Shown piece by piece: positions 15,446-21,507 of a DNA stretch of 22,267 nt (the stretch's first letter is position 1; each line of letters starts with the position of its first letter). A model generated the notes under the pieces. It was not told the DNA's origin. It made no database searches and saw nothing but the letters and a program-made list of their open reading frames with translations. Source of the stretch: JADJPL01 sp964607915 (lineage in GTDB: Bacteria > Bacteroidota > Bacteroidia > Chitinophagales > Saprospiraceae); the NCBI GenBank assembly GCA_964607915.1, contig CAZSMU010000054.1:1-22267 (forward strand), given 5' to 3'. The translations under genes were made by a program, and so were the position numbers.

Positions 15446-18400
15446 TTAAAGGCTGAGGCGCAATCCAAAATCCAATCCTCTTACCCCGGGAGTGCCCAGG
15501 TTGTCCATTCCCATAGAACCGGTGCCTCCCACGCCCGCACCTCCGGAACTGACTTCCGGATCTACACCGGAGTAGTTGGTGAAGAGGATGAGGTTCCTGC
15601 CGGTAGCGTAGAGTTCCAGACCCTTGATTTTGGTGCGTTCCAGTATGCTTTTGGGTATCCGATAGGAAAGGGTCGCATAGCGGAGGCGATACCAGGTGCC
15701 ATCTTCTACAAAAAGAGGCCCATCTCCGCGCAAGATGAGCTGGTAGTAATTCTGGTCGAGAACGACCTCCCGAGTATTCCGTTCACCGGTGGATTCGATA
15801 ATCCCGTTGAAAACAGTTTTTGAACCCCTATCCAGGGTTTTGGTGCTCAGACCACTACGAACCATTGCATTCTCTGTGGCATTGTAAATATCCCCTCCGA
15901 TACGGAAATCCCAAAGGAAGGAAAAATTGAAGTTTTTGAATTGAAAAGAGTTGGTCAGGCCGATCATGAAGTCGGGGTTTCGGTCGCCTATTATCTCCTT
16001 TATCGCGCTGATTTGGGGATATCCCTGATTATTGAGCAATAGCTCCCCTTTGGCATTGCGTTTCCAGACATCGCCATTGATACCGAACAGGGACTGCCCC
16101 AGGAAGCCGGCACCCTGGGCAGTAAATCCGTCCACAGAGGCATCCGATTGTTCTACTCTATCGAGGGTTCCGGGCAGAGACACCACCGTTGACCTGTTCC
16201 TTGAAAAATTCAGGTCAAAAGACCAGTTGAAACCACTTTTTTTGATCGGGTTGGCGTTGATCATCAATTCCACCCCTTCGTTGTCTATGCGCCCACCGTT
16301 GAGATAAGAAATGAAAGAGCTAGCCGAGGGAGGGACGCGGGTAAAAAGAATCTGGTCATCGGAGCTCATGGTATAGTACGTGAAATCCAGACCGATCTTG
16401 CCTTTGAAGAGACGCATATCTAAGCCGGCCTCAAAGGAGTTGGTGAATTCAGGCCGCAGGGCCGGGGCTCCGAACGCATAAACGTTGGCGATGAATCCCC
16501 GGGGCGCAGCCGTAAAAGAATTCGTCGTGTTGAAATAGGTGTTTCCCAGCACATGGGGAGGCGCATCCTTACCTACCCGGGTCCAGGAGCCCCTTATCTT
16601 GGCGTAAGGTAAGAAGCTGCTCTTGCCGCTGGTGAGGCCGATTTCGTTGAGAAGATCGGTCAGTACGACACTACCGCTGAAGGACGGGTAGAAGAAGGAG
16701 CGGTTGCTCACCGGAAGGGTAGAGGACCAATCGTTCCTGGCCCGAACATTCAGGAATACAATAGACTTCCAGTCTGCATTGAAATCGGCAAAGGCCCCCA
16801 CGATACGGCGGCGGAATCCCCCCACCGAAACGACGCGCTCATTCTGCACTACGTTGTTGATGCTCGCAAAGGTGGGTACAATGAAGTTGCGCCCATACCA
16901 GGTAGCTGAACTATTCCGCGCAGACTCTACGTTATGGCCCAATGCCAGGCTGGAGTTGAAGTTGCTGCCGAATGACTTGGTCACCGTAGCCACGAGGGTC
17001 GAGGTAGTGATCTGGTTGAAGCGGTCAACCTGGGTTATGGCCCCTTTTTCCTCCCCTCCGATGACCGTCCCTGCTCCCCGGATAGAAGTGAATTCCTCAT
17101 TGAAGAAATCCGTGCCGGCGCGGTAGGTCACGTTCAGGAAAGAGAAAGGAGTGTACGTGATATTCATAGTAGTGATAATCCGGTTCACGTTGCTGTTGCT
17201 CGGATTGTTATACACACTCCAATACGGATTATCAATAAAGGCTGCGTCGTTGGAAACGCCCAGGATGGTGCGCTGCCTGCCATCAGCAGTGAGGTAATTG
17301 CGGGGGTCGTCGTTCAGGGGCCAGTTGTACAGTCCCCGGATAGTACCTCCTCCACCGCCACCAGTGGCACTCACCACGTTGGCATCGGAGACACCGGATC
17401 CGCCCAGGGTAGATCGGTTCTGCGAGTTGATGTAGTTGACCGATCCTCCGACTCGTATCTTCTTCCCTAACTGGCTTTCGTTGGCCAGGCGGAAAGAGGT
17501 GCGGTCAAAGCCTGTATTGGGTACGATCCCATTTTGGTCAAAGCGGCTGCCGGAGAGGAAGAAAGTACTGCGTTCACTGCCCCCAGACGCCGACAAATCA
17601 TGTCTCTGGGTGAATGCGGGTACAAAAAAGTTGGCCAGGTTGTCGTAAATCGTTTCATTCGCCCCGAGCTGAGGGCCCCAGGAACTGCGCGCATCGGGAT
17701 TGCTCTTACCGTCAATTCCCTGCCCGAAGCGGGTCTGAAACTCCGGCAGCTTATTGACTACGTCGCGGGAAAATGAGTTCGTATAATTGATTCGGAACGT
17801 TCCGGCCTGTCCTCGCTTCGTAGTTATGATGATGGCCCCTTCCGAGGCACGAAGGCCATACAAAACGGCAGCTGCCGGCCCCTTCAGAACGGTAATGGAT
17901 TCTATATCCTCCGGGTTTATGTCAATGCCCCGGTTGCTGTTGTTGGTATTTTGGGCATTCAGTCCCACCCCGCCACCTACAGGGGCGCTGTTGTCCACCG
18001 GGATGCCGTCCACAATGAACAGAGGCTGGTTATTGCCACTCAGAGACGTACCGCCCCGAATCATAATCACGGCGGCGGCACCAGGAGCACCACTGGAGTT
18101 GTTTATCATGACTCCCGCCACCTTCCCCTGCAGGCTGTTTACGAGATTCGGCTGCTGGGATTCTACAATAGACGCGGCCTGAAGCGTCTGAACCGCATAC
18201 GTTAAGGCTTTTTTGTCCTTCTTGATGCCCAGCGCCGTCACGACTACTTCACTCAACTGTTCGTCATCGGCGGCCAATTCCACATCCAGTGTAGCGGCAT
18301 TGCCCACCTTCTGCTCCAGCGTCTGATATCCAATATAGGAAAAGCGGAGCGTAGCCCCCTCCGGGACATCAATGGCGTACTTGCCGTCCACATCCGTAAC

Positions 18401-18568
18401 CGTTCCATTGGACGCGGCTACTTGCTGTACAGTAGCCCCGATGAGCGGTAAACCTGTGCCCACCTCGGTAACTTTACCCGTTATCCGCTTTTGTCCAAAA
18501 GCAGCGGTTGCCAAAAAAATCAGCACCGCCGAAGGCAGTATGTACCTCCATTCATAGCATAGTTTCAT
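15446..18568 (-). CDS. SusC/RagA-family TonB-dependent outer-membrane transporter
   Basis: This encodes 1040 residues. The signal peptide is residues 1-25 (LPSAVLIFLATAAFGQ). Next is a CarboxypepD_reg-like domain (about 28-110, GKVTEVGTGLPLIGATV then DVDGKYAIDVPEGATLRFSY). The TonB box and plug follow: SEVVVTALGI, then FIVDGIPVDNS and INPEDIESITVLKGPAAAVL, then YGLRASEGAIIITTKRG, the SusC signature. The rest is the 22-stranded barrel, ending GVRGLDFGLRLSL, without the usual final aromatic. It imports oligosaccharides or peptides delivered by the adjacent susD product, driven by TonB-ExbBD. The length is normal, and no FecR-type signalling domain is present, so an anti-sigma/ECF pair is not expected here. 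The upstream region holds two inverted repeat copies (18601-18763). Confidence 0.96.
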   Translation of the reverse strand: MKLCYEWRYILPSAVLIFLATAAFGQKRITGKVTEVGTGLPLIGATVQQVAASNGTVTDVDGKYAIDVPEGATLRFSYIGYQTLEQKVGNAATLDVELAADDEQLSEVVVTALGIKKDKKALTYAVQTLQAASIVESQQPNLVNSLQGKVAGVMINNSSGAPGAAAVIMIRGGTSLSGNNQPLFIVDGIPVDNSAPVGGGVGLNAQNTNNSNRGIDINPEDIESITVLKGPAAAVLYGLRASEGAIIITTKRGQAGTFRINYTNSFSRDVVNKLPEFQTRFGQGIDGKSNPDARSSWGPQLGANETIYDNLANFFVPAFTQRHDLSASGGSERSTFFLSGSRFDQNGIVPNTGFDRTSFRLANESQLGKKIRVGGSVNYINSQNRSTLGGSGVSDANVVSATGGGGGGTIRGLYNWPLNDDPRNYLTADGRQRTILGVSNDAAFIDNPYWSVYNNPSNSNVNRIITTMNITYTPFSFLNVTYRAGTDFFNEEFTSIRGAGTVIGGEEKGAITQVDRFNQITTSTLVATVTKSFGSNFNSSLALGHNVESARNSSATWYGRNFIVPTFASINNVVQNERVVSVGGFRRRIVGAFADFNADWKSIVFLNVRARNDWSSTLPVSNRSFFYPSFSGSVVLTDLLNEIGLTSGKSSFLPYAKIRGSWTRVGKDAPPHVLGNTYFNTTNSFTAAPRGFIANVYAFGAPALRPEFTNSFEAGLDMRLFKGKIGLDFTYYTMSSDDQILFTRVPPSASSFISYLNGGRIDNEGVELMINANPIKKSGFNWSFDLNFSRNRSTVVSLPGTLDRVEQSDASVDGFTAQGAGFLGQSLFGINGDVWKRNAKGELLLNNQGYPQISAIKEIIGDRNPDFMIGLTNSFQFKNFNFSFLWDFRIGGDIYNATENAMVRSGLSTKTLDRGSKTVFNGIIESTGERNTREVVLDQNYYQLILRGDGPLFVEDGTWYRLRYATLSYRIPKSILERTKIKGLELYATGRNLILFTNYSGVDPEVSSGGAGVGGTGSMGMDNLGTPGVRGLDFGLRLSL

Positions 18569-18600
18569 CAGGTTGATTTTAATAAAGATAAAATGGAATG

Positions 18601-18648
18601 GCCGCGAGGGAAATCATCGAAGGATCGAAAAAGACTTTTTTCGCTCGG
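18601..18648 (+). repeat. Intergenic hairpin repeat, copy C
   Basis: GCCGCGAGGGAAATCATCGA followed by AGGATCGAAAAAGACTTTTTTCG aligns block by block with copies A and B (GCGAGGGG, AATCATCGA, GGGTCAAAAAGG, TTTTT). CGAAAAA pairs with TTTTTCG. It lies 32 bp upstream of the susC start codon, so on the susC transcript it would be in the leader or promoter. Confidence 0.55.
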
Positions 18649-18705
18649 ACTTCGCCTTTTTTGGTCGTACAACAGGGTTGTATCCCCTCCAAAAGCCTTT
18701 CGCAT

Positions 18706-18763
18706 GGACAAAAAAACGGCTCTTTCCTCCCCTTCTCGCTACTCCTCCCGCGACAAGTCTTTT
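18706..18763 (-). repeat. Intergenic hairpin repeat, copy D, inverted relative to C
   Basis: Read on the minus strand: AAAAGACTTGTCGCGGGAGG, then AGTAGCGAGAAGGGGAGGAAAG and GCCGTTTTTTTGTCC. The opening AGACTTGT-GCG tag is that of A, B and E. With copy C in the opposite orientation it makes a composite of about 163 bp. A central dyad TTTTGG-N3-TACAAC-AGG-GTTGTA-N6-CCAAAA (18659-18694) lies near the midpoint. Confidence 0.5.
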
Positions 18764-18774
18764 ATTTAACAAGA

Positions 18775-18802
18775 TGAAAGTATTACTATTATTTTGAAAG
18801 TA
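18775..18802. repeat. Direct repeat TGAAAGTA, 20 bp apart, upstream of susC
   Basis: TGAAAGTA occurs at 18775-18782 and 18795-18802 in an AT-rich stretch that is the best place for the susC promoter. On the minus strand TTG-N20-TACTTTCA is a poor promoter match. Two same-direction sites two helical turns apart could bind a dimeric activator. Function is inference. Confidence 0.3.
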
Positions 18803-18826
18803 CAAGAAATTTCCAAATAATAATTT

Positions 18827-18869
18827 TTTAGACTTTGGACGCCTGCGGCGCAGGCGTCCAAAGTCTAAA
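18827..18869. repeat. Perfect palindrome with 21-bp arms
   Basis: Arms at 18827-18847 and 18849-18869 are exact reverse complements around a single base (18848). The outer end reads TTTAGACTTTGGACGCC and the centre GCCTGCGGCGCAGGC. No U-tract follows on either strand: the plus side continues TCAGAAAAATG and the minus side AAATTATTATTTGG. It lies downstream of the BlaR1-like gene and upstream of susC, so it probably separates the two units as a terminator-like or insulating hairpin. Confidence 0.75.
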
Positions 18870-18952
18870 TCAGAAAAATGAAGAGTACGTTTTTATACGC
18901 TGCTTGCAACCAGCATAAAATCCCCTCCCTGCAGCCAAACTGCTGGCTATGA

Positions 18953-18990
18953 CCGGCGAATGGCGTGCGGGATTCAGCGCCATTCGCCGG
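18953..18990 (-). terminator. Hairpin after the BlaR1-like gene
   Basis: CCGGCGAATGGCG (18953-18965) pairs exactly with 18978-18990 around a 12-nt loop, 22 bp past the BlaR1-like stop codon. A U-rich tail is not obvious, so termination may be shared with the larger palindrome at 18827-18869. Confidence 0.55.
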
Positions 18991-19012
18991 ACGTAGCGGC
19001 AGCCCATTCTGG

Positions 19013-20701
19013 CTACTCCTTCGAATTCTTCTTCAGCGCCTTCAGCGTTTCTTCCGCCCGCTTGCGGTCGGAGAATTCGAGGGTGATGGTGCGCAACTCG
19101 GAAGATTTACCCCCTTTTTTATCCCCGCCCTCGATGCGCACTTCCCGGATTTCGTTAGCTATGAAGGCTCCTTCCTCCGCGGAGGAAGCATCTGGCTTGA
19201 AGCGGACGTTCTTTACTTCTCCAATCAACTCCCCATTGGCGATGACGCGCACGGTCGTGCGCATTTTGCCCGGAGCAGCGAGTTCCTGTCCCTGCACTAC
19301 TTCGACGTTCATTTCGATTTTCTCACCGGGCGAGGCGGCACCGTTGTAGATGAAGGTCCGGGTTTCCTCGCGGCCGGGTTTGGCCTCGGCACCTCCTTTT
19401 TTCGTGATGATTTCAATGACGCCGTTTTTCCCCTGGTCGCCGTAGCGGGTTGTGGCGCTTTCGCCTTTGAGTACGTTGATCGATTCTATATCTTCGGGCT
19501 TGACCGATTGCAGCGCCTGCTGGGAGGGCATGGTCTGCGCGACCCCGTCAATTACGATGAGGGCCTCGGTCATCGTGTTCTTGGGCGCTTCGGAGCTCTC
19601 GATTTTCAGCGTGTCCCTCCGGATGGGGTAGCCTGTGACCACGGTGTGGGTATCCCTCTTTTCAGACTGCTCCACGATGATCAGCACTTTTTCCTTTTTG
19701 GGAAGGGTATCGGCAGCAGCTTCCCCAGACAATTTAACTTGCGGCGCGTCCGACAGGCCGGGCACGGCGACCGCCCTTGCCTCCAGCGCCTCTATGTGCT
19801 GCGCCACCTCTGCTAAAGGTGCCGATTGGGCCACTTGTATGGAGAAAAACAGGAACAGGCCTAAAATCACCGGTACGCTCGCGGTATGGGCGATGACGCG
19901 CCAGGAAGCCGATGGCCGACGGGCCAACATGCGGAGCCGCGAATGGATTTGTGCGGCAAACGTATTGTACAACATGTCTGATTGGTTTAATGGTTGTGAA
20001 ATGAGGAGCATTGCGTATGCATAAGCCCCATGGCGAGGATGCCCGGCGACGGCCGCGTCGGCGATGAACTCGTGCGTGGCGCGCAGGCGGTCGCGAAAGC
20101 GGTAAATGAGCGGATTGTACCAGTGTAGCGCCACCCAGCACTCCATCAGGAGCACGTCGAGGGTGTGCCGCTGCCGTACATGCACCAGCTCGTGCTGCAA
20201 GACCATCTCGGGCAAGGATTGAACAGATGAAGAAAAAACGTAGCGAAAAAAAGAAGCAGGCTCACGGAATTCTTCGTGTACGACGAGCGTACAAGCGCCG
20301 AAATCGCTCTTCCGGCCCCGGTGGATCAGCCTGACAATCCGATAGCTGCGCAACATCAGCCGGCCAACGGCGAATGCAACGCCCGCCAGGTACGCCCCAA
20401 AAACGATTTCTCCGATGCGCGGCAATGCCCGCCCAGCCTCCAGGGCGCGCCCGGCCTGCCACTGCTGCAGCAGTGCGAGCAGGTTCGGGTCGAGCGCCTG
20501 CGGTGGTACCGCTTCCGGCGCGACCAAGACGCGGATGTGAGGGATAACGAACGCGAAGGCCGGTGCGAGCAGCAGGTACAGGCGGTTCACCTGCCAAAAG
20601 GTCTCTTTCCCATACCACCCTTCGTACAAGAGGTAAAATAGAGCCAGGGACAAAAAAGCCACCGCGAGCGAAAACAGATTGGGTTGCTGTACCACGAGCA
20701 T
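19013..20701 (-). CDS. BlaR1-like M56 membrane metallopeptidase with TonB-plug-like C-terminal domain
   Basis: This encodes 562 residues. Membrane segments are visible at about 8-26, 40-56, 97-116 and 270-292. Between the last two lies the gluzincin site of family M56: HELVH (170-174) with the downstream HEFIADAAV (210-218), supplying Glu211. BlaR1-type proteases sense a signal and inactivate the cognate BlaI repressor. Instead of a penicillin-binding sensor, the C-terminal part outside the membrane has a segment like a SusC plug: ALIVIDGVAQ (380-389), KPEDIESINVLKG (401-413), YGDQGKNGVIEIITKKG (420-436). It then continues with charged beta-rich sequence. The start lies 3 bp after the blaI-type stop, so the two form an operon. 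What the plug-like domain binds is unknown, and beta-lactam sensing is not supported. Confidence 0.9.
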   Translation of the reverse strand: MLVVQQPNLFSLAVAFLSLALFYLLYEGWYGKETFWQVNRLYLLLAPAFAFVIPHIRVLVAPEAVPPQALDPNLLALLQQWQAGRALEAGRALPRIGEIVFGAYLAGVAFAVGRLMLRSYRIVRLIHRGRKSDFGACTLVVHEEFREPASFFRYVFSSSVQSLPEMVLQHELVHVRQRHTLDVLLMECWVALHWYNPLIYRFRDRLRATHEFIADAAVAGHPRHGAYAYAMLLISQPLNQSDMLYNTFAAQIHSRLRMLARRPSASWRVIAHTASVPVILGLFLFFSIQVAQSAPLAEVAQHIEALEARAVAVPGLSDAPQVKLSGEAAADTLPKKEKVLIIVEQSEKRDTHTVVTGYPIRRDTLKIESSEAPKNTMTEALIVIDGVAQTMPSQQALQSVKPEDIESINVLKGESATTRYGDQGKNGVIEIITKKGGAEAKPGREETRTFIYNGAASPGEKIEMNVEVVQGQELAAPGKMRTTVRVIANGELIGEVKNVRFKPDASSAEEGAFIANEIREVRIEGGDKKGGKSSELRTITLEFSDRKRAEETLKALKKNSKE

Positions 20702-20704
20702 GGG

Positions 20705-21067
20705 CTATCCTTGTTTGCGTTTGATTGCCTCGAGCAGATGCGCGATTTCTTCGGGGTCGGGCTGCTGCTCTTCCACAAAAAACGACAGCAATTGCCGCGG
20801 GGAACCATCAAAGTAATCCTGCAGTAAATGCCGAAAAGATGCCTTCAGGTAATCCTCCCTCTGCACCAGGGGAAAATACCGGTGCGTTTTCCCAAAGGAT
20901 TCATACCCCAACCAACCTTCCGATTCCAGCTTGCGCACGATGGACGAAATGGTGGTGACCGGAGGCTTTGGCTCCTCCAGGGCATCGAGGATGTCTTTGA
21001 CGAAGGCCCGCTCCATCCGCCAGACAATCTGCATGATCTGCTCTTCTTTTTCGCTTAACTTCTTCAT
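20705..21067 (-). CDS. BlaI/MecI/CopY-family transcriptional repressor
   Basis: This encodes 120 residues from the ATG at 21067 (MKKLSEKEEQIMQIVW), the normal family length. The longer in-frame start 10 codons upstream would run through the promoter and is rejected. A winged helix covers roughly residues 5-75: EEQIMQIVWRMERAFVKDIL, then PPVTTISSIVRKLESEGWLG as the recognition region. The C-terminal helices dimerise (DYLKASFRHLLQDYF). Such repressors bind dyads over their own promoter and are cleaved when the partner M56 protease is activated. The partner follows after 3 bp. The promoter and a three-dyad operator lie directly upstream, so autoregulation is strongly suggested. Target genes elsewhere are not visible. 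Confidence 0.95.
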   Translation of the reverse strand: MKKLSEKEEQIMQIVWRMERAFVKDILDALEEPKPPVTTISSIVRKLESEGWLGYESFGKTHRYFPLVQREDYLKASFRHLLQDYFDGSPRQLLSFFVEEQQPDPEEIAHLLEAIKRKQG

Positions 21068-21071
21068 GCCA

Positions 21072-21101
21072 CAAATATAAAACGATTTTTTAGTCATTCA
21101 A
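21072..21101 (-). promoter_or_regulatory. Promoter of the blaI-blaR1-like operon
   Basis: On the minus strand, TTG (21101-21099), a 19-bp spacer and TATATTTG (21079-21072) match the Bacteroidota consensus TTG-N19-TANNTTTG exactly. The -33 element lies inside the first operator dyad. If the -7 box has its usual place, transcription starts within a few bases of the ATG at 21067, giving a leaderless or nearly leaderless mRNA. Confidence 0.75.
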
Positions 21102-21142
21102 CTATTTTTTAGTTAAAAAACTAAAAAATAGTTGAATGACTT
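21091..21142. promoter_or_regulatory. Operator array: three TAGT-N6-ACTA dyads in a 23-bp-arm palindrome
   Basis: The perfect palindrome has arms 21092-21114 and 21119-21141 around AAAA. It resolves into TAGT-N6-ACTA at 21091-21104 and 21110-21123, and TAGT-N6-ACTT at 21129-21142. Their centres are exactly 19 bp apart. Dyads of this type are what a BlaI-family dimer would bind; the first covers the -33 element. Binding is inferred. Confidence 0.7.
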
Positions 21143-21261
21143 TCGGACGGGTTTCTGGCGAAGTGAGGAAAGAGCTCGCTACGCCTGGGAATCGTAAAAA
21201 ATTCCCTGGCTTATTCGCGAAGGTTGGAAACGGCGTGACCTTACCTCCTAAACCACTATAG
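21136..21261 (+). CDS. Possible small ORF (41 aa), unrecognised
   Basis: ATG at 21136 opens a 41-codon frame to TAG at 21259. The product starts MTFGRVSGEVRKELATPGN and ends VGNGVTLPPKPL, is basic, and has no signal peptide or membrane segment. The start lies within the operator palindrome, divergent from blaI. I do not recognise it; it could be a small basic protein, a fragment of a decayed gene, or chance. Confidence 0.2.
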   Translation: MTFGRVSGEVRKELATPGNRKKFPGLFAKVGNGVTLPPKPL

Positions 21262-21507
21262 GGGCGGATTCAACTGCCACCAGATCTCCATCGTCCGGGA
21301 CGAACTCGCTATCCTAAACACTAAATTCATTGATTTTCAGATTTTTATAGAGTATATCCTGTCCTTCTTTGCAGCAAAAAACCATAGGTTTTGTAAAAAT
21401 GTCCAGTAGTATGCTCTATTTATTATCTTTAGCCCCTGCCCCGGAATTTGTTTATCATAAAACCCGGATTTGAATAAAATCAGATAAAGACCATATCATA
21501 TACCACA
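21142..21507. other. Gene-poor gap between blaI and the M16 peptidase
   Basis: This 366-bp gap holds the 41-codon ORF at its left end and, further right, AT-rich sequence. A short hairpin AAAACC-ATA-GGTTTT lies near 21380-21395. TATCTTTA near 21424-21431 is one mismatch from a -7 box but has no TTG at proper spacing. No tRNA signature (GTTCRANNC arm) or recognisable RNA is seen. Confidence 0.4.

Noticed and set aside
18965..19816. Plus-strand open frame opposite the BlaR1-like gene
   Set aside because: It starts in the hairpin downstream of the real gene and has no domain; the minus-strand product is clear.
19013..21067. Beta-lactam resistance locus
   Set aside because: The BlaI/BlaR1-type pair is present, but there is no beta-lactamase or penicillin-binding sensor domain; the C-terminal part is plug-like.
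21142..21507. tRNA or other structured RNA in the gap before the M16 gene
   Set aside because: No T-arm consensus, acceptor pairing or known RNA motif was found by eye.
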